From: an uncultured Oscillospiraceae bacterium
GTDB lineage: Bacteria > Bacillota_A > Clostridia > Oscillospirales > Oscillospiraceae
Assembly: GCA_944387745.1 (NCBI GenBank)
Contig: CALXGD010000122.1
Span: 1 to 29,656 of the forward strand
DNA length: 29,656 nucleotides
Direction of reading: 5' to 3'
In this document: piece by piece, positions 9,270-16,611 of the stretch
Layout of the letters: every line of letters begins with the position of its first letter
Position numbering within the stretch: position 1 is the stretch's first letter
Position numbers and translations under genes: made by a program
Notes under the pieces: generated by a model
The model's database searches: none
What the model saw: the letters and a program-made list of their open reading frames with translations, nothing else
Told to the model about the DNA's origin: nothing

Positions 9270-9317
9270 CACTTCGCCAGAGCCGCTGTCGGGTGGCTCT
9301 GGCTGAAGTGCTTTTTC
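9270..9317 (+). terminator. Intrinsic terminator after the GTPase operon
   Basis: A 15-bp imperfect stem (9270-9284 with 9295-9310, left arm ending GCCAGAGCC) closes a 10-base loop and is followed by CTTTTTC. It lies 20 bp after the second GTPase gene, so the protease gene at 9427 is either a separate unit or reached by readthrough. Confidence 0.85.
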
Positions 9318-9426
9318 AATTTTCCACCCCAACGAGCGCCCTGCTTTCTCCGAAATCGGAGCCCGCTCTTGCGGAAAACGAGCTTTACGCCCCTCATCCC
9401 CTCATCCGTGTGAAGGAGTCGGCGAA

Positions 9427-10134
9427 ATGAAAGGAATTAAAAACGTTCTGCTTCTTCTGTGTATCACCGCAAGCCTCTTTATCCTCTCCACAGCAATAGG
9501 CTTGTCCCTGACCTCACTTGCTCTGGCGTCCGTTCTTCTGATGGTCGCCTCCGCTGTCCACCTGGCCGCCCATGAACTGGGCCACCTAATTGGCGGGTGG
9601 ATCAGCGGATATCGGCTGGTCTCCTTGCAGATCGGTCCCATCCATTTGCAGGTCAAGTCGAAGCACAAACGCGCCCTCTCCCTTCAAAACACCCGCGGAG
9701 GGCAGTGCGTCATGCTCCCGCCCCAGGGCGACGCCGTCCCATTTCTGGCCTATCATTTGGGCGGGGTCTGCGCCAATGCGCTGGTCTCTGCGGCCGGCAT
9801 ACTCCAGCTGTCTCTCTGCGCCGCCTGGCCTACTCTGTTCTCTGTGCAGCTTCTATTTCTAGGGCTCATTAAAATCTGGATGAATCAAGTTCCCCGTATG
9901 GAGGGCGGAATACCTAACGACGGCTATACTGTCATGCTGCTCCGGCGGGATGCCGCCATCCGGAGGGACTATGCCGCCTACCTGTCCCTCTACGCCGCCA
10001 TCATTCGAGAGGAACCTATCTCTCCAGAGGAATACTCCTACCCCAGGACACCAGGAGAAAACCCAGAAGACCTGCTCTATTACCACGAAATTCAGCGCCT
10101 TCTGGCGGCCATCCAAACCTCCTCAGTAACCTGA
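9427..10134 (+). CDS. M50-type membrane metalloprotease (site-2 protease-like)
   Basis: The protein is 235 aa. An N-terminal hydrophobic helix (about residues 6-25) is followed by a second one ending in HLAAHELGHLIGG. This contains the HExxH zinc-binding motif, near residue 50, embedded in the membrane as in M50/site-2 proteases. Two more hydrophobic stretches follow (AYHLGGVCANALVSAAG; LFSVQLLFLGLIKIW). PNDGY near 160 could supply the third zinc ligand Asp, in place of the usual LDG. The expected start has GAAGGAG (9412-9418) about 8 bp upstream. No PDZ domain is present, so this is the short form. It cleaves a membrane-embedded substrate in the family; the substrate here is unknown. It lies downstream of the GTPase terminator, and its own terminator is at 10242. 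Confidence 0.75.
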   Translation: MKGIKNVLLLLCITASLFILSTAIGLSLTSLALASVLLMVASAVHLAAHELGHLIGGWISGYRLVSLQIGPIHLQVKSKHKRALSLQNTRGGQCVMLPPQGDAVPFLAYHLGGVCANALVSAAGILQLSLCAAWPTLFSVQLLFLGLIKIWMNQVPRMEGGIPNDGYTVMLLRRDAAIRRDYAAYLSLYAAIIREEPISPEEYSYPRTPGENPEDLLYYHEIQRLLAAIQTSSVT

Positions 10135-10241
10135 TTGTTCTGGCTCCCGTCGATTTGACCGCTTACGGTATCTGGGAAAAGGCTCCCCATAAATACATAA
10201 TCCAGACCTGAGCTGAAGCTTCTGCGCAAAAACACACCGGA

Positions 10242-10271
10242 CCAGCGCCGCAGACGCGGCGCTGGCTTTTT
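10242..10271 (+). terminator. Intrinsic terminator after M50 protease gene
   Basis: A perfect 10-bp stem, CCAGCGCCGC paired with GCGGCGCTGG, encloses AGAC and is followed by CTTTTTC. It ends the protease transcript about 110 bp after the stop codon. Confidence 0.85.
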
Positions 10272-10433
10272 CCCCTCGCTCTGTTCTCTCTGTACAGGTC
10301 CATCCCGCAGAGGCGGATATGCAAGGACTGGACGGACCGCTACAGACAAGGATGAAAACAAAGAGCTGGGACCAACGGCTTCCGTATAGTTTAAAAAAAT
10401 TCGCAAAAATTTTGAAAAATATAGAATAAACCA

Positions 10434-10462
10434 TTGACAACGAGCTTTAAAAGGATTAGGAT
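10434..10462 (+). promoter_or_regulatory. Promoter of the riboswitch leader
   Basis: TTGACA at 10434 and TAGGAT at 10457 are separated by exactly 17 bp, in an AT-rich stretch. Transcription would start near 10469, giving a leader of about 287 nt that contains both aptamers ahead of the ATG at 10756. Confidence 0.65.
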
Positions 10463-10491
10463 ATGTAAGTAAAATATTGGTGTGTTCCGAC

Positions 10492-10589
10492 GATTCCGAA
10501 CGAACCGGCAAAGCAGTCGAAAGGCTGTGACGCAAAGCTATAGGGCCTAATCCCTTCGGGGCATGGCAGCCAGTTGCCGAAACTGAATC
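10492..10589 (+). ncRNA. GEMM-I cyclic-dinucleotide riboswitch aptamer, copy 1
   Basis: This has the GEMM-I core: GGCAAAGC at 10507, a GAAA-capped P2 hairpin (CAGTC GAAA GGCTG), the conserved GACGCAAAGC at 10529, GGGCCTAA, then a P3 arm ending GGCAGCC. GTTGCCG closes the motif. Flanking bases GATTC (10492-10496) and GAATC (10585-10589) can pair to extend P1. The base before GCAAA is G, which in c-di-GMP-I riboswitch numbering I take as the position-20 specificity base, so c-di-GMP is the expected ligand. The family is clear; the ligand is inference. Confidence 0.85.
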
Positions 10590-10653
10590 TATTTTTATGC
10601 CCGGACACACACTACTATTTAAAATTGAGCGCAGGAAACAATATGTGTCCGGC

Positions 10654-10748
10654 ACTCAAACGATAATAGCAAAGCAGTCGAAAGGCTGTGACGCAAAGCT
10701 ATAGGGCCTAACCCCCTCGGGGCATGGCAGCCAGTTGCCGAAAGGAGT
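10654..10748 (+). ncRNA. GEMM-I cyclic-dinucleotide riboswitch aptamer, copy 2, overlapping the RBS
   Basis: Bases 10669-10743 match 10508-10582 at 73 of 75 positions. The two differences (10551/10712 and 10555/10716) are both T to C changes in the P3 arm, and the first turns a U-G pair into C-G. Flanks differ: the base before GCAAA is A (10668) where copy 1 has G. In GEMM-I literature an A at this specificity position is linked to cyclic AMP-GMP recognition. ACTC (10654-10657) can pair with GAGT (10745-10748), which overlaps the ribosome binding site AAAGGAG (10741-10747). Ligand-stabilised P1 could thus block translation of the gene at 10756. Confidence 0.8.
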
Positions 10749-10755
10749 TGCCGTT

Positions 10756-11571
10756 ATGAAACGGACAGCTTGTTTTCCTGCTGTTTTTTTATGCTTTTTC
10801 CTGTTTATTATGTCAACCTTTCCCATTCCCGCCCGCGCTGCGGAATCTGCCATCGACGTCAGCACCGCCTGTGACGGATATTTTACAGTTTTATATCAAT
10901 CCGCCCTACAGGTGAAAATGAAGGTCGGTGTAACCCGGGATTCAGACACCGTCTATTACTGCTATGTGCCGGGAACCGCCTCCACCTATGCCTTTACTGG
11001 TGGAAACGGGGAGTATACCATCACGCTCTACCGCAACGTCTCCGGCACAACCTACCGGTCGGTTACAAGCACCTGCGTGGATGTGGAGATGGACGATCCT
11101 ATGGCGCCGTACTTGGCCAGCACGGATGAGATTACCTTTTCAGCGAATGATACCGTTGGGCAGAAGGCTGCTGAGCTGTGCAGCGGTTTGACCGGTGACG
11201 GAGACAAAGTGGCCGCAATCTATCGGTATATGGCCGCCAACTTTACATACGACCACACACTGGGCCGGCAGGTGGCCCGCGGTGAGGTTGTCAACTATGT
11301 GCCCAATACCGCTCAGATACTGGAGCATAAAACCGGGATCTGCTACGATTTCTCCACACTGTTCGCAGCTATGTGCCGCAGCCAGGGAATTCCCTGCGCC
11401 ATTGCAAAAGGGTATTTGAACGGCGGGTATCACGCCTGGAACATGGTTTATGTCGACGGCGTATGGAACGCGGTGGACATAACCCGCGCTATCTCCAATC
11501 GGGATTCAGATGCCGCCTCCTTGGCTGACTGCATTACCGCGCTAGACGGCTATACGGACATGTCTTTCTAA
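10756..11571 (+). CDS. Exported transglutaminase-like (papain-fold) protein
   Basis: The protein is 271 aa. I take the ATG at 10756 as the start because AAAGGAG lies 8 bp upstream and the protein then begins with a signal peptide: MKRTACF, a hydrophobic core, and PARAA before likely cleavage near residue 28. The first half is beta-rich, perhaps a binding domain. The C-terminal half has the transglutaminase-like core: Cys in KTGICYDFS, His in GGYHAWN and Asp in WNAVDIT form the expected triad. Such domains act as proteases, cross-linkers or cell-surface modifiers; I cannot say which. The tandem GEMM aptamers place it under cyclic-dinucleotide control, fitting a surface or motility-related role. 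It is monocistronic, ending at the terminator at 11609. Confidence 0.85.
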   Translation: MKRTACFPAVFLCFFLFIMSTFPIPARAAESAIDVSTACDGYFTVLYQSALQVKMKVGVTRDSDTVYYCYVPGTASTYAFTGGNGEYTITLYRNVSGTTYRSVTSTCVDVEMDDPMAPYLASTDEITFSANDTVGQKAAELCSGLTGDGDKVAAIYRYMAANFTYDHTLGRQVARGEVVNYVPNTAQILEHKTGICYDFSTLFAAMCRSQGIPCAIAKGYLNGGYHAWNMVYVDGVWNAVDITRAISNRDSDAASLADCITALDGYTDMSF

Positions 11572-11608
11572 ACTGTCAACTAATTTTTCAAGAGAAAATA
11601 GTCCCCCT

Positions 11609-11645
11609 AAACAAGGTGGTCTGCAGATGCAGGCCACCTTGTTTT
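11609..11645 (+). terminator. Intrinsic terminator after transglutaminase-like gene
   Basis: A long stem, AACAAGGTGG (11610-11619) with CCACCTTGTT (11634-11643), continues inward through TCTGC/GCAGG around an AGAT loop and is followed by TTTT. It separates this gene from the glucarate locus. Confidence 0.8.
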
Positions 11646-11692
11646 GACGTCTGAGACGGAACGGCTGCGGTCTGCGCCTCCTCCCATAGCAT

Positions 11693-11721
11693 TTGCTTTC
11701 CATACACTCCCGTGATACAAT
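11693..11721 (+). promoter_or_regulatory. Promoter for glucarate dehydratase
   Basis: TTGCTT at 11693 and TACAAT at 11716 are spaced by 17 bp, about 100 bp upstream of the start codon. It lies between the preceding terminator and the gudD start and is the only good match there. Confidence 0.6.
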
Positions 11722-11822
11722 ACAAATACGAAATTTTGACAGAGAGGGCGCAGAGGGCAGATGGCTTCCCCTCCGCAGGCAAGCTGTGCCCTTCTCTTAC
11801 ATCGAAAGGAGATGTATGACAG

Positions 11823-13160
11823 ATGCCCAAAGCGCCAAAGATTGCCATGATGGAGGTATTCCCGGTTGCCGGCAGAGACTGCATGGAGCTCAATCTCTCC
11901 GGCGCTCACGCTCCCTACTTCACCCGGAACATTGTGGTGCTCACAGACGACCGGGGCAATACTGGCATTGGAGAGGTGCCCGGAGGTCCCAAGATTACCA
12001 AGGCCTTGGAGGACGTGAAGTGCTTGACAGAGGGCAGCAGCGTGTCCGACTACCACATGACCCTGCGCAGGATCCGGGAGTGGCTGGCTGCCCACATTAA
12101 GGATGACGTCCGCGGACAGCAGACCTTTGATCTGCGCACCGGCGTCCATGTAGTGACAGCGGTAGAGACTGCACTGCTGGACCTGCTGGGACAGTATTTG
12201 GAGGTGCCCATGGCAGCCCTGCTGGGAGACGGCATCCAGAGGGAGCGGGTTCGCTTCCTGGGCTATCTGTTCTATATAGGGGACCGAAAAAAGACGGACC
12301 TCCCCTACCTCTCCGAGCCGGACGGAAGCTGCACCTGGTATCGCCTCCGCCACGAGGAAGCTCTGACCCCCGACGCCATTGTGGAGCGGGCAAAGGCCGC
12401 GGACGACCGAGATGGCTTTGAGGACTTTAAACGCAAGGGCGGCGTACTGGAGGGGCGCGAGGAGCTCAAGGCAGTTCAGGCCCTGAAGGATACCTTTCCA
12501 AAGGCCAGAATCACTCTGGACCCCAACGGGGGCTGGCTGTTGAAAGACGCGCTGACCCTGGCTCCAGAGCTGAAAAAAGTTTTGGCCTACTGCGAGGATC
12601 CCTGCGGCGCAGAGGGCGGCTTCTCCGGCCGGGAGGTGATGGCAGAATTCCGGCAGGAGAGCGGAATCCCCACCGCCACCAATATGATCGACACGGATTG
12701 GCGGGAAATGCGCCACTGCATCGCCCTGCGCAGTGTGGATATTCCTCTGGCGGATCCCCATTTCTGGACCATGGCCGGATCCGTCCGGGTGGGACAGATG
12801 TGCCATGACTTCGGGCTGATGTGGGGTTGTCACTCCAACAATCACTTTGACATCTCTCTGGCCATGATGACGCAGTGTGCCGCCGCTGTACCCGGAAAAC
12901 TCAACGGCATCGATACCCACTGGATCTGGCAGGAGGGGCTGGAGCGGCTCACCAAGCAGCCCCTGCAGATTATAGACGGCTGCATTGATCTGCCGGAGCG
13001 TCCAGGCCTGGGCGTAGAGCTGGACCGGGAACAGCTGTACAAGGCCCACCGGCTCTATCAGGAGCACTGCAGCCTAGGCGCCAGAGACGATTCCATCGGG
13101 ATGCAGTACCTTATTCCAGGCTGGAAATTTGACCCCAAGCGCCCGTGCCTGGTGCGGTAA
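11823..13160 (+). CDS. gudD: Glucarate dehydratase (enolase superfamily)
   Basis: The protein is 445 aa, the usual length for this family. It dehydrates D-glucarate (and often L-idarate) to 5-keto-4-deoxyglucarate in the cytosol. The enolase-superfamily features are visible: the catalytic KxK motif as FKRKGG near residue 206, and three metal ligands, Asp in LDPNGGW, Glu in CEDPCG and Asn in ATNMIDTDW. The general base His is in [14 protein letters not shown]. The N-terminal capping domain begins [13 protein letters not shown]. The start chosen is the in-frame ATG at 11823; AAAGGAG lies about 11 bp upstream. The regulator gene follows, and the downstream enzymes complete glucarate breakdown. 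Confident call; glucarate over related substrates rests on close motif match and on context. Confidence 0.9.
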   Translation: MPKAPKIAMMEVFPVAGRDCMELNLSGAHAPYFTRNIVVLTDDRGNTGIGEVPGGPKITKALEDVKCLTEGSSVSDYHMTLRRIREWLAAHIKDDVRGQQTFDLRTGVHVVTAVETALLDLLGQYLEVPMAALLGDGIQRERVRFLGYLFYIGDRKKTDLPYLSEPDGSCTWYRLRHEEALTPDAIVERAKAADDRDGFEDFKRKGGVLEGREELKAVQALKDTFPKARITLDPNGGWLLKDALTLAPELKKVLAYCEDPCGAEGGFSGREVMAEFRQESGIPTATNMIDTDWREMRHCIALRSVDIPLADPHFWTMAGSVRVGQMCHDFGLMWGCHSNNHFDISLAMMTQCAAAVPGKLNGIDTHWIWQEGLERLTKQPLQIIDGCIDLPERPGLGVELDREQLYKAHRLYQEHCSLGARDDSIGMQYLIPGWKFDPKRPCLVR

Positions 13161-13172
13161 CTGTATCTCAGA

Positions 13173-13200
13173 GAGGCCGGACCAGGCGGTGTCCGGCCTC
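13173..13200 (+). other. Intercistronic stem-loop between gudD and regulator
   Basis: A perfect 10-bp stem, GAGGCCGGAC with GTCCGGCCTC, encloses 8 bases just after the gudD stop. No T-run follows directly, so it may attenuate, stabilise or weakly terminate the gudD transcript. Confidence 0.5.
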
Positions 13201-13343
13201 CCTCAACTTCATTTTGCACCCTTTGAGGGCCCTCTTCTTCCATGCCGCCGGCCCCGGCGGACGGGAAGCGCAAGGCGTTTGCCTCCTGCGGGAGCAGAGC
13301 GGGCTCTTGGACAGGGAGTGCGCCGATCTGTAAGGAGGATGCC

Positions 13344-15230
13344 ATGGCAAAGTTTGGACTGATCCTTCCCCGGGAAAGCATGGTGGAACCGGCGGGGCGC
13401 ATCGCCCGGGAGCTGGGAATGGATGTGGTATTCAACCGCTCCACCACTGCGGAGCATGTGCTGGAGGAGGCCGCCGAGGCGCGGAGGCTGGGGGCAGACA
13501 TTCTAGTGGCGCGTGGACGCCAGGCCTCCATCTTAAAGGCGTACACAGATTTTCCTCTGGTGGAAATCCGGCTGACCGGTCTAGAAATCGCCCGCCTGCT
13601 TCAAAAGGCCCGGCACCTGGTCCCGCACAAGGCCCGGCCGAAGGTCGGGGTAGTGACCGTCCCCAACATGGTGGGCAATATTCAGGGCTTTGAGGAGGTC
13701 CTGGACATTGAGCTTCACACCTATTTTGTGGAGGGGGACGCCGAGACAGAGCAGCGAGCAGAACAGGCGGTGGAGCAGGCGGTAGCTGACGGGATGGACG
13801 TCATCCTGGGTGGTGACCTGGTCAACGCATACTGCCGCCGGCTGGGAAAACGCACTCTCTTTTTTGACGGCATGGAGGACTCCCTGTGGGAGTCCCTGCG
13901 CATGGCCCGGAGGATGGGCTTTGCCTCCGACACAGAACGGCGGAACACTGCCCATCTGCAGGTGCTGCTGGACTACTCTTTTAATGGAATCCTGGAGCTG
14001 GACGTGAAGGGGCGGATCATCCGGGCCAACGATATGGCGCTGAAGCTTTTGGGGCAGAAAGCGGACACCCTGCTCGGCCGGCCTCTGACAGAGCTGATGT
14101 CCCCTGAGGACGCGGAGCTGTGGGGGGACGCCCTGACTCAGCACCAGGAGCTCTACTTCTCCGTGCTGGAGCTGGCCGGCATCCGCGTTGTGGCCAACGC
14201 GGCGCCGGTGGCGGACTGGGACGCTGTAGAGGGCATGGTCGTCTCTTTCTATGAGATGAACAAAATGGAGAAGCAAGGGGCGCGCGCCCTTCGGGAGCGA
14301 TACCGCCTACACCGCTATCTGGCTCACGGCCGATTTGAGGACATTCGTCATGCCAGCCGAACCATGCAGCAGGTAATCCGCACCGCCCGAATTTTCGCAG
14401 AGAGCCAGCAGCCCATTCTACTGCAGGGGGAGGTGGGAAGCGGGAAATCGCTCTTTGCGCAGAGTATTCATAACTCCAGCCCCTGCGCCCAGGGGCCATT
14501 TGTCACCTTTCGGTGTGGCGCGGGCTGGGACCAGCAGATGCAGGCGCTGGCGGCGGCGGCCCGGGACGCAGACGGGGGGACTCTGTATCTGAACGAGGTG
14601 GATCGGCTACAGCTGGACAGTCAGGAGCTACTACTGCGTCTAATGGAGGAGGCTGTGGTGCAGACTCAAGCGGACGAGCTGCCCACCGCCTTGACTGTGC
14701 GGGTAATTGCCTCCCTGGACGGCAGCCTCCTTCCTCTGGCCGAGGCGGGCCGCTTCCGCTGGGATTTGTACTACATCCTCTCTCCCATGCTTCTGGAGCT
14801 GCCCCCTCTTCGGACCCGGCGGGAGGACCTGGCGCAGGCGGTGGAAATGTGCCTGGATGACTGTGTCACCAGACTGGACCGCTATGTCGTTCTGACCAAG
14901 GAGGCCAAAAATGTGCTGCTGGAATACTCCTGGCCGGGAAATTACATGCAGCTGAACGCTTTTATTGAGCGTATGGTGCTGACAGCCGCCACACGGACCA
15001 TTCACGACGACTATGTGCGCCGGCTGCTGGGGCAGCTCTATCCGATCCCGGCCAGCTGCGCACCAGACAGCCCAGATCGGGCGCTTGCTCCGGAGGCCGC
15101 CCGGCTGGAGGCGGCGCTTCGCAGACATGGAGGCAGCCGCGCGGCGGCGGCGGCGGAGCTAGGGATCAGCAAGACCACACTTTGGAGACGCATGAAGCAG
15201 TATGGACTGACTGGCGGACAGAACCTCTGA
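13344..15230 (+). CDS. PrpR-N/PAS/AAA/Fis-type transcriptional regulator with degenerate AAA domain
   Basis: The protein is 628 aa from the ATG at 13344, which has AAGGAGG 5 bp upstream. A longer frame from 13242 lacks such a site. Residues 1-190 resemble the PrpR N-terminal sensor (FGLILPRESMVEPAGRIARE; GADILVARGRQASILK). A PAS-like domain lies near 205-320 (LDYSFNGILELDVKGRIIRAND). The AAA domain has Walker A GEVGSGKS near 363 and a Walker B variant GTLYLNEVD near 411, Asn replacing the usual Asp. Only about 50 residues separate these, and the GAFTGA loop that contacts sigma-54 is absent. The C-terminus is a Fis-type helix-turn-helix (AAAAAELGISKTTLWRRM). It probably senses a glucarate-pathway compound and controls the flanking genes through sigma-A rather than sigma-54. 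Confidence 0.85.
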   Translation: MAKFGLILPRESMVEPAGRIARELGMDVVFNRSTTAEHVLEEAAEARRLGADILVARGRQASILKAYTDFPLVEIRLTGLEIARLLQKARHLVPHKARPKVGVVTVPNMVGNIQGFEEVLDIELHTYFVEGDAETEQRAEQAVEQAVADGMDVILGGDLVNAYCRRLGKRTLFFDGMEDSLWESLRMARRMGFASDTERRNTAHLQVLLDYSFNGILELDVKGRIIRANDMALKLLGQKADTLLGRPLTELMSPEDAELWGDALTQHQELYFSVLELAGIRVVANAAPVADWDAVEGMVVSFYEMNKMEKQGARALRERYRLHRYLAHGRFEDIRHASRTMQQVIRTARIFAESQQPILLQGEVGSGKSLFAQSIHNSSPCAQGPFVTFRCGAGWDQQMQALAAAARDADGGTLYLNEVDRLQLDSQELLLRLMEEAVVQTQADELPTALTVRVIASLDGSLLPLAEAGRFRWDLYYILSPMLLELPPLRTRREDLAQAVEMCLDDCVTRLDRYVVLTKEAKNVLLEYSWPGNYMQLNAFIERMVLTAATRTIHDDYVRRLLGQLYPIPASCAPDSPDRALAPEAARLEAALRRHGGSRAAAAAELGISKTTLWRRMKQYGLTGGQNL

Positions 15231-15380
15231 GGAAAGCACCAGATCCCTGGAGCGCCCGGGGAGGGCGCGGAGCATATCCCGAAAAATTGGAGACTCCCCC
15301 TCAGCTGTAGAAAAAATCCGCAAAATTTTGTGCAGAGCCTCCAAATTTATCTCACCGCTCTGCCCAAAACACCCGCCGAA

Positions 15381-15431
15381 TTTGAAACGATTCTTTCAAT
15401 TAGCGGCTAATTTGAAATCTTAAATTTCAAA
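15381..15431. promoter_or_regulatory. Paired TTTGAAA/TTTCAAA inverted repeats, candidate operator
   Basis: TTTGAAA-n6-TTTCAA (15381-15399) and TTTGAAAT-n5-ATTTCAAA (15411-15431) are two similar inverted repeats with centres about 31 bp apart, roughly three helical turns. Between them is a further palindrome, AATTAGC-G-GCTAATT (15398-15412). They lie about 80 bp upstream of the extended -10 at 15509, where an activator with a Fis-type helix-turn-helix would bind. The nearest candidate is the regulator encoded just upstream. Confidence 0.45.
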
Positions 15432-15508
15432 AAACTGAAAAATATTGAATATACAAAAATGCAGATTAAATAATTGTGCATTTTACATATGGAAGGTGGC
15501 GATAAATT

Positions 15509-15517
15509 TGATACAAT
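15509..15517 (+). promoter_or_regulatory. Extended -10 promoter of garR operon
   Basis: TGATACAAT is an extended -10 element. No good -35 is found at 16-18 bp (the 17-bp position reads ATGGAA), suggesting activator dependence. The leader would be about 100 nt and ends in a strong AGGAGG site before the garR ATG. No sigma-54 GG/GC pair was seen nearby. Confidence 0.5.
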
Positions 15518-15623
15518 AGCACCGTGAAGTTCAGCAATGGGCCGGATTTCACATTTGTACCGCAAATCAGCAATAGATTGCAGAGAACTGCAGTCGGTTT
15601 AAACCGGTTAGGAGGAATTAGAC

Positions 15624-16502
15624 ATGAAAATCGGATTGATTGGACTTGGCATCATGGGAAAGCCCATGGCAAAGAATCTGCTGAAGGCCGGCTATGACCT
15701 GACCGTCAACGACCTGAATCAGGCCGCTGTGGACGAGGTGGTGGCCGCCGGCGCCAAGAGAGCCAGCAACACCGAGATCGGCGAGACCTGTGATGTTGTG
15801 CTGACCATGGTCCCCAACAGCCCTCAGGTCAAGGCTGTTATGCTGGGGGAGGACGGCGTGGCAGCCCACATGCGTCCTGGCACCGTATTTATTGACATGA
15901 GCTCTATCAACCCCATGGCCTCCAAGGAGATTGCCGCTGAGCTGGCCAAAAAGAACATCGAGATGTTGGACGCCCCTGTCTCCGGCGGTGAGCCCAAGGC
16001 CATCGACGGCACCCTGTCCTTTATGGTAGGCGGCAAGCAGGAGGTCTTTGATCAGTATAAGGACATGCTGGGCGCTATGGGCGCCTCTGTGGTCCGCTGC
16101 GGCGACGTAGGCGCCGGCAACACCACCAAGCTGGCCAACCAGATCATTGTGGCCTGCAACATTCAGGCTCTGGCAGAGGCCCTGACGCTGGCAAAGATGG
16201 CCGGTGTGGAGCCGGAGCTGGTATTCCAGGCCATCAAGGGCGGCCTGGCCGGTTCTACCGTGATGAACGCGAAGGCCCCCATGATGATTGAGGGCAACAG
16301 CAAGCCCGGCTTCAAGATCGACCTGCACATCAAGGACCTGAACAACGCTCTGGACTGCGCCCACAGCGTGGGCTCCCCCCTGCCCATGACCGCCGCGGTG
16401 CAGGAGATTCTTCAGTGGCTGCACAACAACGGCTGCGGCCAGGAGGACCACAGCGCCATTGTCAAGTACTATAAGAAGCTGACTGGGATCGAGTCCCTGT
16501 AA
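15624..16502 (+). CDS. garR: Tartronate semialdehyde reductase (2-hydroxy-3-oxopropionate reductase)
   Basis: The protein is 292 aa, standard for the beta-hydroxyacid dehydrogenase family. The N-terminal Rossmann signature is IGLIGLGIMGKPMAKNL. The substrate-binding motif DAPVSGGEPKA is near residue 115, and the catalytic Lys lies in GNTTKLANQ near residue 170. It reduces tartronate semialdehyde to D-glycerate with NAD(P)H. ATG 15624 has GGAGG about 8 bp upstream. The neighbours (glucarate dehydratase before, a lyase and glycerate kinase after) make this substrate more likely than 3-hydroxyisobutyrate or related acids. The gene is the first in a likely three-gene operon ending at 18828. Confidence 0.9.
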   Translation: MKIGLIGLGIMGKPMAKNLLKAGYDLTVNDLNQAAVDEVVAAGAKRASNTEIGETCDVVLTMVPNSPQVKAVMLGEDGVAAHMRPGTVFIDMSSINPMASKEIAAELAKKNIEMLDAPVSGGEPKAIDGTLSFMVGGKQEVFDQYKDMLGAMGASVVRCGDVGAGNTTKLANQIIVACNIQALAEALTLAKMAGVEPELVFQAIKGGLAGSTVMNAKAPMMIEGNSKPGFKIDLHIKDLNNALDCAHSVGSPLPMTAAVQEILQWLHNNGCGQEDHSAIVKYYKKLTGIESL

Positions 16503-16533
16503 CGCTCTGTTTATCATCCCGATCCCTTTGCGC

Positions 16534-16559
16534 GGTCCCGCCCCATATGGGGCGGGACC
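16534..16559 (+). other. Perfect 26-bp palindrome between garR and lyase gene
   Basis: GGTCCCGCCCCAT and its exact inverse form a strong hairpin with almost no loop. No T-run follows, and the next gene has a good ribosome binding site 50 bp on. It probably works as an mRNA-stabilising or partial-termination element, raising garR expression over the genes after it. Confidence 0.6.
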
Positions 16560-16611
16560 CTCCAAACCGGAGGCAAATGGATTGGGAAAATTTTTAAGGA
16601 GGTAATGGATT

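Noticed and set aside
10508..10743. Two near-identical 75-bp repeats considered as a CRISPR fragment or mobile repeat
   Set aside because: They carry the full GEMM-I consensus and structure, are only two, and have no spacer regularity.
11607..13067. A 486-codon leftward frame opposite glucarate dehydratase
   Set aside because: Shadow of gudD, which has intact catalytic motifs, a promoter and a ribosome binding site.
13242..13343. Upstream extension of the PrpR-N regulator to the ATG at 13242
   Set aside because: The extra 34 residues resemble no family and have no ribosome binding site, while 13344 has AAGGAGG at good spacing.
16534..16559. 26-bp palindrome considered as a terminator
   Set aside because: No T-run on either strand, and the next gene of the pathway follows with a strong ribosome binding site.
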